This document shows, piece by piece, positions 1 to 11,819 of a stretch of 64,000 nucleotides of DNA. Positions within the stretch are counted from its first letter, which is position 1. Each line of letters begins with the position of its first letter. Origin of the DNA: Eutreptiella sp. 'Long Island Sound 2002' (Eukaryota; Euglenozoa; Euglenophyceae; Eutreptiales; Eutreptiaceae); assembly GCA_964036045.1 (NCBI GenBank), contig OZ038380.1, positions 169,620,031 to 169,684,030 on the forward strand. The letters run 5' to 3'. A model generated the notes under the pieces. That model saw only the letters and a list, made by a program, of their open reading frames with translations. It ran no database searches and was not told the DNA's origin. Both the position numbers and the translations under genes were made by a program.

Positions 1-3000
1 GGCGCACACCACCGCGCCGGCAGCGCCCGTCGGGCACGCGCGCCGGCACTGCGGGCCCCAGTACCCCGTGAGGCACGCACTGCAGTTGGGCCCGCCCCAG
101 TGCCCGCGCTCCGCCGACCGGTCGCACGCGCACAGCCCCGACGCGAAGCGCCCGTCGTAGCACAGCCCGTGGCCGCTGCACACGGGCGGCAGCGTCCCGG
201 GGGGCAGGCCCACCGGCATCTCCGTGGGGCACGGGGCTGCGCAGTCGGGGCCGTAGAAGGCCCGGCGGCACTCGCTGCACGCCGCGCCCACCCACTGCGC
301 GCCGCAGCGGCACGCCCCGGTGCCCCCGACGCCGTCGTCGCACGCGCCGTGGCCGGAGCACACGGCGCAGGCGCCGCCGGGGCACACCGCCGCACACCGC
401 GGGCCGAAGTACCCCGGGAGGCACTCGGTGCAGTTGCTGCGGGCGTCCCAGAAGCCCTCGTCCGGCCCCTCGTAGCAGCCGCACGCGCCGGTGTCGTGGC
501 TGCAGGTGCCGTGCCCCCCGCAGACCACCCCCCCGGGCAGCGGGCATGCCATGTCGCACCGCGGGCCTACGAACCCGTACGCGCAGCGGTCGCAGACCGC
601 CCCCTCCCAGTGCCCGGCCCCCGCCGCGGCCGCGCACGCGCAGGAGCCGGCGTCCCCGCACACCCCGTGGCCGCTGCACGGCGGGAGGCCCTCCAACACC
701 CCGGCGCAGGGCACAGCGCAGGCGACGCCCCGCCACCCGGAGCCGCACGCGCAGGTGCCGTCCCCCGCCGCGGTGTCGTTGCAGACCCCGTGGCCGGAGC
801 AGGGGGCCGCCGGCCCGCCCGCGCAGGCGGTGCCGCAGCCCGGCCCGGCCCAGCCCGGCCGGCACTCGCAGGCCGTCCCGACTGTCACGCCCTGCAGCGC
901 CACGCACACCGCGTCGCAGTCGGCGCCGTACCAGCCGCTCCGGCACTCCGCGCACGCGTCCCCGGCCCAGCGCCCGCCGCACGCGCACGCGCCCCCGGCG
1001 CCCAGGCAGCGCCCGTGGCCGGTGCACGGCCCCGCGGGGCCCATGCCGCGGCACACAAACTCGCAGGCCCGCCCCGCGTGGCCCGCTGTGCAGCCGCACG
1101 TCCCGTTGCCGGCCGCCCCGTCGAAGCAGCGGCCCCGCGCCGGCCCCCCGCACGCAGCGGCGGTCCCCGGTGTCGTCGGGCAGGCAACGGCGCACGCGGG
1201 CCCCGCGTAGCCCCCGGCGCAGAGGCAGACCGCGCGGCGGAGGTCGCACGCGCCGTGGCCGGCGCACGGCGGGTCCCCCGGGCACGACTGGCCGCAGTCG
1301 GGCCCGGCGTGCCCCGCGTCGCACACGCACGCGCCGGGGCCGAGGCTGCCGTCCAGACAGTGCCCGTGGCCACTGCACGGGGCAGCGGCACCGCCGGGGC
1401 ACTGGTGCTCGCAGGAGGGGCCCCACAGCCCAGGTGCACAGGCCACGCAGACGGCGCCGGAGCCCTCGCAGGCGGGGCCACAGGCCCCGCTGTCACACAC
1501 ACAGCGGCCACTGTTGCAGCGGCCGCGGCCGCCACAGACGAGGCCGGAGGCCCAGGGGCATGCGATGTCGCAGGCAGTGCCGGACCAACCCTCCAAACAC
1601 GCAACACAGCCCAGGCCCGCCCAATGCCCCGTCGCCGGCCCTGCGTCGCACAAGCACCGGCCCGTGGTGGCGTTGCAGGCCCCATGACCGTTGCACAGGC
1701 GACCCTCCGCGAGGCCGGGGCACGCCACGCCGCAGTCGGCCCCGGCATACCCGGTGTCACAGGCGCAGACGGCCGTACCGGCTGCATAGCCGCAGACGCC
1801 GCGCCCTCCACAAGGCGCACGCGCGCCGCCGGGGCACTCGATGCGACACGTGGGTCCAATGTACCCCAGGCGGCAGCGGGCGCAGGCCTCGCCTCGCCAA
1901 TAACCCGATAATTGGTCTGCATGGCAGGCACACACTGCCACCGCAGCCTCCTCCCCAGTGCTATGGCTGGGCACGGCGCAGTCCCCATGCCCACCACACA
2001 CGCGGCTGTCGGCGCGCGGGCACCCGGCTGCGCACGCGACGCCCGCAAAGCCGTCGTCGCACGCGCACCGTCCGGTGCCGTTGCGGCCCGCATTGCACTC
2101 CCCGTGGCCGCTGCAGGGGGTTGCGGCCCCGCCCGGGCACACCGCGCCGCAGTCTGCACCCCAGTACCCCCCGGCACAGGAGCCGCAGGCGGCGCCCGAC
2201 CAAAACCCCTTGTCTGGGGCCGCCGCGCACTCGCACGCGCCGCTCCCGTGCATGCCATCGCTGCAGGTGCCATGGCCGCCGCATGGGCCCGCCGCCCCGC
2301 CGGGGCACTGCATGAGGCAGCCGGGGGCGTAGTACCCGCGCTGGCACTCTGCGCAGCCGCGCTCCGGCGCCCAGAACCCGCTGCCGGGGAAGCGGTCGCA
2401 CGTGCAGTTGCCCGTGCCGTGGAGCCCCTCGGAGCACGTCCCGTGGCCCCCGCAGGGGCTGCAGCTGCTGCCGGGGCACTTGCCCGCGCAGTCCGCCCCG
2501 TAGTAGTGCGCGGCGCAGACCGCGCAGAGGTCCCCAGTCCAGAACCCCGACGCCGGACTGCGGTGGCAGATGCAGCCGCCGGTGGGGCTGCAGGCGCCGT
2601 GGCCGCTGCAGACCCTCCCCCTGTCGTCCTCCGGGCACATGAAGGTGCAGGCGGGGCCGAAGTACGGGTCGCGGCAGGCGTCGCACGCGCCCCCCGCCCA
2701 GTGCCCGGCGCCGGAGTCCTGGCACACGCAGGCGCCGCGGACGGCGTCGCAGCGGCCGTGGCCGGCGCAGGGGGCGCCGTCGGCGCCGGTCGGGCACCGG
2801 AGGTCGCAGCGCGCGCCCGCGAACCCGGCGGTGCACGTGCAGTTCCCGGAGCGGGCGTCGCAGGCGCCGTGGCCCGTGCACGGGCGGTCGGCGCCGCCCG
2901 CGCACTGCGCGCCGCAGTCCGGCCCGGCCCAGCCGAACGAGCACAGGCAGCGCCGCCCCACCGTCGTCCCGGAGACGCAGACGCGGCTGCAGTTCGGCCC

Positions 3001-5250
3001 GAAGTAGCCGGGGGCGCAGACGTCGCAGACCCCGCCCCCCCACCAGCCCCCCTCCGCCGCCCCGGCGCTGCACCGGCACTGCCCGGAGCCCTGGCACACG
3101 CCGTGGCCGCCGCACGGGCGCCCCCCGGTGTCGCTGGGGCACGCCGCCGCGCAGTCGGCGCCCCCGTAGCCCGGCGCGCAGAGGCACTGCGCGGCGGCGT
3201 CGCACACGCCGTGGGCACTGCAGGGCTGGGCCGCGGGGCCGGGGCAGGGGGTGCTGCAGGCCTCCCACCCCGGGGGGGTACGCCACCCGGACCGGCAGTC
3301 GCACGTGCCGTTGGCGGCGTCGCACTGGCCGTGCCCGCTGCACGGGACCCCCGTCTCGCTGCCCTCGCAGCGCACGGCGCACCGCAGGCCGACCCAGCCC
3401 GCCGCGCACCGGCACTGCCCCGTCCCGTAGGGCCCGTCGGAGCACGTGCCGTGCCCGCCGCACGCGCACACCCCGTCGCACTGAGGCCCGTAGCGGCCCT
3501 TGAGGCACCAGTTGGCCTGGCAGTCTGCCTTCGAGCGCTCGCACGTGTCGCCGCAGGTGCCGTTGAGGCACGCGCACGCGCCCTCGGGAGTGCAGACGCC
3601 GCTGGCGCTGCACGTGCGGCCCTGGGCGTCGCGGGGGCACGGGATGTCGCAGGTGCCGATGCCAGCGAAGCCCTCGGCGCAGGCACTGCAGAGCGGCCCC
3701 GCCCAGTGCCCAAACGACGGGCCGGCAGCGCAGCGGCACGCGGCGGCCCCAGCGTCGCTGAGGACGCAGACCCCATGGCCCCCACAGACGGCCCTGGCGG
3801 GTTCCCGGGGGCAGGGCACGTCGCATGCTCCCCCCACGAAATCGGCCGTGCACGCGCACGCGGCACCACCGGCCCTCGCCCACACGCAGTGCCCGTGGCC
3901 GGAGCAGGGCCCGCCACCGGCAGCGGGGCACGCGGCGGAGCAGTTTGGGCCCACGAAGCCCCAGGCGCAATGCTGGCACGCCTCCCCGTCCCAGTGGCCC
4001 TCGGCGGCGTCAGCGGTGCAGTCACACCGGCCCTGCCCCGGGGCCGCGCCCGGCACGCATGCCCCGTGCCCCGCGCACGGCAGCAGAGCGCCGTCGGCGG
4101 GGCAGCGACGGTCGCACGCGCGGCCCGCGAAGGGGCGCGCGCACTCGCAGTAGGCAGCGCCCGCGGCCCCGTCGCTCGCGGCGCGGCACACGCCGTGGTC
4201 GCCACATGCGACGCGGGTGCCGGCGCCCAGGGGGTCGGCGGCGGGGCATGGGAGCGTGCAGTTGCGCCCCACCCACCCGTCCCGGCAGCGCCCGCAGTCC
4301 GCGCCCGCCCAGTGACCCCGTGCCGCGTCCGCGTCGCACGTGCACTTTCCGGTCCCGGTCACGCCGCCGTCGCACAGGCCGTGCCCAGCGCAGGCGACCG
4401 GGGCCCCGGGGCACGGCAACGCACAGCCGGGGCCGTAGTAGGCGGGCTGGCAGACGCCGCAGTCGGGGCCCTCCCAGAAGCCGGGCTTGGACGCGCAGGG
4501 CGCCTCGAAGGAGATGGTGAACACCGGCCACGGGCCCGAGGCCACGCGGTCCAGGCCGAGCCCCACGTACACGCGCAGAACGTGCCCGAAGCCGCCCCCG
4601 ACGGCGCCGTGGCACTCGAGGTACGAGGTGTTGTGGACGGTGACCCGGGGGCAGTCGAAGGGCCCGAAGGCCACGGCGACCGGGCCGTAGCCGAAGGCGC
4701 CGGCGACCGCGAACGACGTGTTGGCGCGCGGGCAGTCCGCGAGGCGGTGCGGGTCCGGCTGCGCGCAGCTGCGGTTGATCGGCGCGATCGCGTGCACGCG
4801 CGGCGCCTCCGCGAAGAGCAGCGCGCGCGGCAGCGAGTGGCTCAGGCCGAACGGCACCGCGACTTCGAGGCTGGCCCATTGCCCGGCAAACGCGGGGGGC
4901 AGCGCGCTGGCGTTGGAGGGGGTGCAGGTCAGGAGGGTGTCCTCCTGCCCGGGCACGTGCGTCACGGCCGGGCACCGCCACTCCGCCGCGCTGCTTGGGA
5001 GCCGCAGCGCAACCTCGGCCCCGGAGGTCCCAAAATGGGCCCCGGAGATCGTGAGGGTGGGGGGCGACGGGCGGCAGTGAAGAGCGCTTGGGGGTGCCGG
5101 GTGCCCACATCCGGACACCCCCAGCACGCGGGGGAGGGCCTGGACGGCGAAGGTGGACAGATGCGATGTGTGGCAGGTGAGCGCGGACGGCGCGGACGGT
5201 CCGGTGGCGGGGGCCAGCCATGTGCCTTCGGTGCTCCAGCCGTTGGGCGT
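1..5250 (-). CDS. 3'-most visible exon of giant surface-protein gene: GPS, IPT/TIG-like region, about 29 EGF-like repeats (runs off window)
   Basis: The frame whose codons have low coordinates equal to 1 modulo 3 is open from 5250 to the window edge; since no stop is reached, the exon and gene continue beyond base 1. The acceptor is ctcgccgcag|acgccc, phase 0. The first 40 residues end in a GPS motif (CHTSHLSTFAV, 5143-5175). An IPT/TIG-like Ig fold follows (LTISGAHFG near 5030) and probably a second one (about 4510-4800). From about 4505 to 1 come EGF-like modules of tenascin/teneurin type: I count about 29 C-x-x-H-G-x-C signatures such as CSGHGVC and CGGHGTC, each followed by CxCxxG-type cysteines. 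Several modules have a laminin-like insertion (GHWAGADCGRC). Such repeats normally make extracellular, disulphide-bonded rods. Large ORFs in the other five frames here lack this cysteine spacing and result from the high GC content. Confidence 0.85.
5143..5175 (-). other. GPS autoproteolysis motif, predicted cleavage at HL|S
   Basis: Translating the minus strand gives CHTSHLSTFAV, matching the end of the GPS motif of adhesion GPCRs and polycystin-1-like proteins (CxCxHLTxFAV). The expected self-cleavage point is between L and S of HLS. The preceding WSTEG also matches the usual W-s-x-x-g part of the motif. The motif is split from the rest of the GAIN-like domain by the intron 5251-8239. Confidence 0.8.
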
Positions 5251-5344
5251 CTGCGGCGAGACAGAGTGGCGGGTGGGACGGCCAGGGTCCGAAGGGGATG
5301 GGGCAGAAGTCTATGGAACCCGCGCCTCCCCGGCCCGGGGGGGG

Positions 5345-5535
5345 GGGGGGCATTGGAAGAGGGGGGGGGGGGGGGGGGGGGGGGGGGCATTGGAAGAGGG
5401 GGCGGGGGGGGGGGGGGCCGGCGTATGGCCACTGTCTCCCTGGCGGCAAATGCCACGCTCCATGGCATTTGTGACCGACAGTAGCCGCCCCCGACCGGTT
5501 TGACAAACCTCCTCCAACCGCCTATCAACCTCCTC
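5345..5535 (-). mobile_element. degenerate copy of the poly-G/CAGGG miniature element
   Basis: Contains, in reverse orientation, the family's internal core (GGCTACTGTCGGTCACAAA, related to GGTTACTGTCGGTTACAAA) and two CATTGGAAGAGGG end fragments beside long G runs. The terminal AGGGATG is missing at both ends, so this is an old truncated copy. Confidence 0.55.
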
Positions 5536-7548
5536 TGGGGCCGCCTTTGAAGTCCAGGAGGCGGCTGCACAAGGCTTAGCCGAGGAGTTAGAGCTTAGGT
5601 CGCCCAGCGCCCTCACCCCCTGTACTAGACTGGGCTGCTGCGGCGCGTGGAAGGGGGCCGTATCAAAGGGGGGGGGGATGAGACACTTCAGGAGGGGAAG
5701 CGGGGGGTTTGGGTCAGCGGGAGGTGGGCCTCTGGTGCGGTGTGGCTTGCGAGACGGCGTGGGGGTGGGGGCGCGTCCTTTGGAGTCAAGCGTTGAGGTT
5801 GTGCCTCTGTGGCAATGGGGCTGCCGTGCCCCCGTGCCCCTATGCCCTGCCCACAAGAATCCGGGCGGGGTCGGACCCGTCTCCTGAAGCACAACCAGCG
5901 GCCAAATTGGGGGATGGCGGGCTGACTGGGGGGGGGGGGGGCGTTGGCACAGGGGAGGGGCGACACCAGTTCTCAATCAGGTCCATTACATTCTGCCATT
6001 GCCCTGCCTCATTCATCTCTTCTCCGCTTGTGTGTTTGCTTCCTCAGTGCCATTCTGTTCTCCCCCTCCGTTTGCGCGGCCTTCCCATGGCTCTCCAGGG
6101 CAATATCCGGGACGGCCCCGGCGGGGACTGCACACAGCGCTCATCCCTCCTGTTGCTTTGTGATGCCCTGCGCAGGGGGTGATGCTCGCATCCCTCTTTG
6201 ATCCCCCGCACACCTTTTGGGGTTGCCCTCGCCGCTCCAATCGGATCTCCTGTGCATCCCACCGCTGGCCCGCTGCACCGTCCCTCTCCCCACCCTGCCC
6301 GCTACCCCTCCGTGCCCTTAGGCCGCTTGGCACTTCACCTGCATCCCGCAGGCCGCGTGCTGCAGCCCGGGATCCCATTTGTCTGGGTGTTGCCACAATG
6401 CCCGCCCGCAGCTCTTCTTTGATGGCCACATGCCCCCCTGCCAACTGCAAATCCCTGCGCTGGGCCTGCTGACCTCTTTACGCTGATGACTCATATCATG
6501 TACACTTCTTCCAAAGCTATCCCTGGCCAAAATGATGTGCTGTGATGTGCCGTGGCCCCGTTCAGACCTTTGCTTAGTGGGGGTGGGGGCGGGGAGTGAC
6601 CCCCTGCCCTGGTGCGGGGGTCTCAGTAGGATCCAGCCCCACATGCCAGACAGCTCAGTGAGAAGGAGCCCCGCCCTATGGGCAACTGAGTAGGACCCAG
6701 CGCCATCCACAAGGCTCCTCACTAGGAACCCGCCCTGACCCCCCCCCCCTAAGCAAAGGCCTGGCCCCGTTCATTCACTATCGTGTTTTGTTCGTGGCTG
6801 TGGCTGTGCGCTAGGGCCCCCACCAGACTGGGCCCTAAGTCTAGGATGCCTCAAACCCTCCAAATGCACCACGAGCCCCAGCCTTGGAAGGGGTGCGGGG
6901 CGGTGACAAGACAAACACGGCACATGGGGCTGCGGCCTGACTCTCCGGGGGTGCACACGCGACGGTCCGTGACTGTCCGCCTCCACCACCCCGAGCAGGT
7001 CTCCGTGGTGTTGCCTGTGGCCGTTCACCCCATCCGGGGGCGCTACCCACGGACAGGGTGCCGACCGCGTTGTGGCATTCCCCAACAGACCCCACCCAAG
7101 TCCTACATGCCCACAAAGCTCTCACTTGTCCCTTGGTCCACCTCAGGCATGCCTAGGCCAAAAAGGCGGCAGCATGTTTTCCCCCCCATTGCAAAAGTGG
7201 CCCCCTTGGACCATAAAGTCCTTTGGACCCGAGATCACCCGCGGCCACGCCCTCCGCTTTTTTCATGCTGAGGTCATAATTGCCCTTGCTGACCCCACAT
7301 GAAGAAGTATTGCTGCCACTGTGGCCGCTATAGGACCCAAGACTCGTTCCGGAATCGTCCTCTTGTGCTGTGCCTCTGTCCGAAGCACAGGGATGGTTGT
7401 AGACTTGTAGACCTAAGTCTGCCACTTCGAGATCTTGACCTATGTTCCGTCATCGAGGAGAATGGCATCCGCTTGTGGGCCAATGCCCCAGTCTTTTCGC
7501 GCCGATGGCTGGGCTGCCGTTGTCCTTGAAGGAGAGGGAGGCCGCAGG

Positions 7549-7672
7549 CAGGGATGCATTGGAAGGGGTGGGGGGTGCCCCCCCCCCCCCCCCTCCAGGG
7601 CGCCCAGCCGATGCCCAGCCACTGTCCCCCTGACGGCAAGTGCCGGCTTCAATGGCATTTGTAACCGACATC
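7549..7672 (-). mobile_element. truncated CAGGG miniature element
   Basis: One intact end (CAGGGATGCATTGGAAGGG, starting 7549) is followed by a G/C-run hairpin and the family core in reverse orientation, ending near TAACCGACAT. The opposite terminal repeat is absent. Confidence 0.6.
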
Positions 7673-7936
7673 CTGCGAGCCCCTGCCTGACTTCACTCCC
7701 GCGTACCACAGCCCCTACGTTTTATGTGGAACCCCCCCCCCCCCCCAGCCGTCCAATGTATGACCTGGCCAAGCCACCCAGATCGGACTTCGACACCACC
7801 TTGGCGAAGGCACCATCCCCAGCACGCCCCCCTTGGCTGGCGCGTCCACTGAGTGAGCACCACCGGTTTGGAAAACGTGTCCCAAAGGCGTGGCCCAGGC
7901 CCTGCATGTGGGCCGAGGTGACAGACCTGAGCTGCT

Positions 7937-8195
7937 ACATGGCCCCTGCCGTCTGGAGGGTCCCCAACGGTTCAGAGCCGGGGACAAAATCAGAAGTGGC
8001 CCACAAGTGGGCCCATTGGCTACATAACGGCGGGTGTCTGAGCTGTCCCCAACGGCTGAGAGCGGGGGACAAAATGAGAAGTGGCCCCCAAGCGGACGGA
8101 TTGGCTACATAACTCCTGCCGTCTGGGGGGGTCTCCAATGCTTCAGATGGGGGACAAAATCAGAAATGGCCCACAAGTGAACGGATCGGCTACCA
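7937..8195. repeat. three-copy tandem repeat, about 90 bp
   Basis: The series GGGGACAAAATCAGAAGTGG / GCCCACAAG / GGCTACATAAC recurs three times with substitutions. It sits just inside the intron next to the GAIN-exon donor. A shorter related motif (GGCTACATC-CCCCTGC) appears twice near 59965-60080. Confidence 0.7.
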
Positions 8196-8239
8196 CATGT
8201 TTGAGGTCGCCCTCCGCAGGCATAGACACAGGGGCATAC

Positions 8240-8929
8240 CTCGTAAGTGCACTGGTAATAGTCCTCCAGCGGCAACCACAATTGGCTGCCATTCACGGGC
8301 CATGAGACCGCCACGGGCTCAATCAGCCCCTGCACCGCCAGCTCAGCCCCGTTGGACACCCCCCACAGCTCCAGCGAGACTGGCTTCACCGCCAGTCCCC
8401 CGGCATGCGGCTGCGTAGTGGTAACCACCTCCACCAGTGCCCCGGGATGCAAGCCGGGGTTCTGCGCCAGCAGCGTTGAAGCGAAGCCCGTGGGAAAGTA
8501 AAAGCGGGCGGCCCCGGCCCCGACATGGGGCGGCAGGTTTCCGAGCTCGTACTGCACCGCATGCACCTCGAGGCGCGAGCCCTGCACGTGCATCGTCCGC
8601 GGGGGGCATGCGCCCGCCGCAGGAGCGTGGATCGCGAGCGCGGCGGCGGAGTGGGCGCCGCGGATGGCGGTGTCCTCCGCGAAAGAGAGGGCGGGGGCGC
8701 CGGAGTAGAAGACAGCGTCGAGGGCCTGCAGCAGCAGCGGCGGGAGCGCGGGGTCGGGGATGTGCGCTTTGGTGGCGTTGAGGAGGAGGGCGGCCAGGGA
8801 CAAGCGGGGGCTGACCGCGTAGTGGGGGAGGATGGTGGCGAGGCGGCGCGCGAGGCTGCGGACGTCCCGCAGCAGCCACTGGGCCGCGTGCCGGTCCAGA
8901 GGACGCTGATCGAGACGGGCTTGAATGGC
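8240..8929 (-). CDS. GAIN-like domain exon of the giant surface-protein gene
   Basis: 690 bp, phase 0 at both ends, acceptor ccttcacag|gcc and donor tacgag|gtatgc. The 230 residues begin with an amphipathic, Leu/Arg-rich helical part (LLRDVRSLARRLATILPHY) and continue into beta-rich sequence (PVSLELWGVSN, VQGLIEPVAVSW). That order, helical subdomain A then beta subdomain B ending just before a GPS motif, is the arrangement of GAIN domains. The GPS itself is at the start of the next exon. The domain normally cleaves itself and keeps its two halves non-covalently bound. The assignment rests on layout and the GPS; sequence similarity alone is weak. Confidence 0.75.
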
Positions 8930-9204
8930 CTGTGAAGGGGAGGGGGAGGGGAGGGAGTGGGGGAAGGAGGGGATGTCGGGGAAGCGGAGGGGGAAGGGGA
9001 GAGGGACCGGAGAGGGGAGGGGGAAAGCCCATCTCCATTTACCCCTGTGCCCCGAGCCCTTTATGCGTCTGTGCTCCTGTGCCCCTGTGCGCCTGTGCCC
9101 CTGTGCGCCCAATCCCACCACACGCCCGCGCCAGCCCAATGCAACCAGTGTTAGGTGCTATGGGGGGGGGGGGAATTGCGGTTGGGGGGGGGGGGTCGAA
9201 ACCA

Positions 9205-9592
9205 ATTGTGGAAAATTGCGGGAAAATTGCGGAAAATTGCGGAAAATTGCGGAAAATTGTAAGCAACCCTCCGTAACCCTCAAGGTGCAACAGTTCTGGA
9301 CAGGTGGCTCAGATTTTTTTCAGTCATAGAAAAGATCCATGGGCAGCACAATTACAGGAGGCGCCCCTCAATATCACCATGGAATTGAAGCATGAACCGA
9401 AGGCGGCGGATGTTGTCATCTTCAAGCGTGGGCAAAAAGGAGTCTCATTGTTCTACAAAATTGTGTACACCTGTATGGTTCAGCATTGAAAGCAAGGTTC
9501 ACCTGCAGGCACGTAAGAAGGGCAAAGCAGAAAAATTGCGGAAAAATTGCGGAAAATTGCGATAAATTGCGAAAAATTGCAGAAAATTGCGG
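9205..9592. repeat. paired clusters of GGAAAATTGCG repeats flanking a 270-bp segment
   Basis: An 11-bp unit (GGAAAATTGCG and close variants) is repeated about five times at 9205-9262 and again about six times at 9530-9592, in the same orientation. The enclosed segment is less GC-rich than its surroundings. Confidence 0.8.
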
Positions 9593-9624
9593 ACCTCAAT
9601 TCCCCTCCCCCTTGCTATGACCTA

Positions 9625-9625
9625 G

Positions 9626-9713
<88 letters not shown>
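9625..9713. repeat. (CA)n microsatellite
   Basis: Uninterrupted CA dinucleotides for nearly 90 bp. Shorter CA tracts occur at 10292-10313 and 10381-10417. Confidence 0.95.
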
Positions 9714-9714
<1 letters not shown>

Positions 9715-10991
9715 TGAGACAGAAACATGCAGGCAAAACAGTTACTCCGGGCTGGCCCTGGCGCGCCAAAGCGGCATGTCGGCGCACCACCACTGGTTCA
9801 TACCCCTTGGGCTGAAACTGGCTGCATCCCCGTACACAGTGCCCTGCCACTGTGCGTGCTTGTGCCGCCAGTGGATCAACCGCGTGATCACGGCATGTTG
9901 TGCACCGGGCTGATGGTGTGCGATCGCATATACCGTGTGCATAGTGTTTTCTGCGCTCGGGGGGGGGGGGGGGCGGGGTACACACGGCGGCGCACTGAGT
10001 TATGCGACGCGCGCATCACTGCCATACGTGCGCCATCGCTGGCCAGCGCCTGTGGCCAAGCCAATGCGGACAGAATTTGGGCTAATCGGCTGTTGCCAGG
10101 GCAGGGCTGCAGTGAGGCTGCTCGTAAAAATGCAGGACAAATGTTCTGGCGCTGCCCGGCCCGGGGAAATGGGTGGTTTACCGTAACGAAGAGAGCAGTC
10201 AGGCTTCAGAGCTGAGGGGTGGGTCATGCAGATCCCCAGCACCCGGGCATTCTGCGATAGGCATGCACCTTTACATATTGGGTCACCCGCGCGCACACAC
10301 ACACACACACACATATGTGTGACATTCTGTCTGGTTGTTGTTTCTTTACGGGGCCCTGGACAGTCCCCCCCCCCCCCCTACACGCCCACACACATACCCA
10401 CACACACACACACACACTTTGTGAGGGAAACAATGAGCCAACAACCAGTCACCCAGTTTGGTCGACATGAGGCACTGCAGGGCAAAAGTCACTGAGCACA
10501 CGTCTCCGAACACCTCATCAGGCCAATCAAAACAAAGACATGTTTGAGGCTAGGCGCCTTTCTGCAGGAAGCACAGGAGGGAATGCGTACTCAGTTCAAT
10601 GGCGGATCCTGGACGGTCCCTAAACGTAGTGACAGTACGCACACCGCGCACAATGCCACTGTCGTGCACAGCGGAATGTGGCTGGGGCCAGAAATACTCA
10701 TGTATCCAGCCACTCGTTCCGCCCCTGCGATCATCGCACTGCAGCCTGGGAGGGGGGTTTTAAAAGGGATACACGCAATCGAAAATCCAAATCACTGCAA
10801 CAGCAAACATCTGAAGTGCTATGGATGTGAGCAATACAAAAATGTGAATCTGTCAAGAGTTGATCAGGATGAGGCCTCCATATAAAACAGCCCTTTTAGC
10901 AGAGCACGAAAGATCGGTTTTTGTATTTCGTGGGATGGAACACTGCTCACATGCTGTGAGATAGGCCTCCGTTCGTTGCGCCAGGCGTCAC

Positions 10992-11459
10992 CGCCTGCTC
11001 ACACAGACACCGGAACTGGACACCTGCGTCGGCCCTTCCGGCCGTTTTTATTTGCCACACCGCCCTTAGCCCAGTCCGCCCCGCACATGGCACCTGCTCC
11101 ACCGCAGTCCATGAAATCTGTTGCTCACAGGCGAGGCACTGCACGTCCTCCAGAACAGACCGGCCCCGGCGGCACTGCGGAGGGCACGCTGGGGCGTCCA
11201 CCGTGACGCTTGTCCGGGAGGTGAAAGGGCCGGTCACCAGTCCGTAGGCGTCGCGCACAAACAGCGCGAAGCTGTAGGCCTGGGACGCCTGCGGGGGGCC
11301 GGGGGGCCACGGGGCAGTGATGGACACCTCCGCCGCGGCGCTGAACGTTTCGTGCCCAGGGAGCGTCATGAGGTCGCCGTCGGGCAGCAGCAGTGCATAG
11401 AGGTACTCCTGAAGAGCGAGGGACGCGTGTTGGGCCGCTGACACCCTCCGGAGGGAGGT
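10992..11459 (-). CDS. REJ-like exon of the giant surface-protein gene
   Basis: 468 bp, 156 codons, phase 0-0; acceptor gatgccacag|acc, donor gcg|gtgacg. The residues AYSFALFVRDAYGLVTGPF followed by TSVTV match the end of an REJ (receptor for egg jelly) or PKD-type beta-sandwich, where Y-x-F-x-L-x-V-x-D-x-x-G-L is typical. The C-terminal third is Cys-rich (ACPPQC, CLAC, VPC, RCLC). REJ modules sit upstream of GAIN/GPS in polycystin-1-like proteins, and the same order is seen here. The donor is not a strong consensus; a GTGAGC a few bases upstream is an alternative but breaks phase with the next exon. Confidence 0.7.
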
Positions 11460-11631
11460 CTGTGGCATCAAAGCATCAACGCATACACCCATGGAGACCC
11501 ACACCCATGTGGAGGAACCACAGCGCAAGGGCACGGCATGCGGGCGTAGGGGCGTGCCGGCGCGGGGGGCGTGCGGTCACAGGGGGTGCGTGGGCGCGGG
11601 GGCGTGCGGGTGTAGGGGGGCGTGCCGGTGA

Positions 11632-11819
11632 GGCGGCCCCAGAGGCGCTTAGGCAGGCGGTTGGAGGGTGGTGCCAAAGCGGTTGGGGGCGGTTACTGTC
11701 GGTTACAAATGCCGTTGAGGCTGGCACTTGGCGTCAGGGAGACAGTGGCTGGGCATAGGCTGAGCGCCCTGGAGGGGGGGGGGGGGGGGGGTACCTCCCT
11801 CCCTTCCAAAGCATCCCTG
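11632..11819 (+). mobile_element. 5'-truncated CAGGG miniature element
   Basis: Contains the family core GGTTACTGTCGGTTACAAA, a long G run and the right end CCTTCCAAAGCATCCCTG (ending 11819). The left terminal repeat is missing, replaced by GGGCGT-rich sequence. Confidence 0.7.

Larger units (their letters stand above)
5251..8239 (-). other. intron between GAIN-like exon and GPS/EGF exon (2,989 bp, phase 0)
   Basis: Donor cttacgag|gtatgcc at 8240/8239 and acceptor ctcgccgcag at 5251. It contains two truncated CAGGG miniature elements, runs of up to about 20 G, and a 90-bp tandem repeat next to the donor. I see no further exon with conserved cysteines; short ORFs here have no recognisable content. 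Confidence 0.65.
8930..10991 (-). other. intron (2,062 bp, phase 0) with low-complexity repeats
   Basis: Lies between the donor gcaggcg|gtgacg at 10992/10991 and the acceptor at 8930. It holds two GGAAAATTGCG clusters, two (CA)n microsatellites and a poly-G tract. An AT-richer segment at 9263-9534 contains a 61-codon plus-strand ORF (9304-9489) that I do not recognise. Confidence 0.55.

Noticed and set aside
100-5484. Plus-strand ORFs of 603, 589 and 1190 codons and minus-strand ORFs of 1106, 672 and 494 codons
   Set aside because: These are shadow frames of the GC-rich EGF exon. They show Ala/Arg/Pro/Gly runs without domain signatures, while the remaining minus frame shows regular EGF cysteine spacing.
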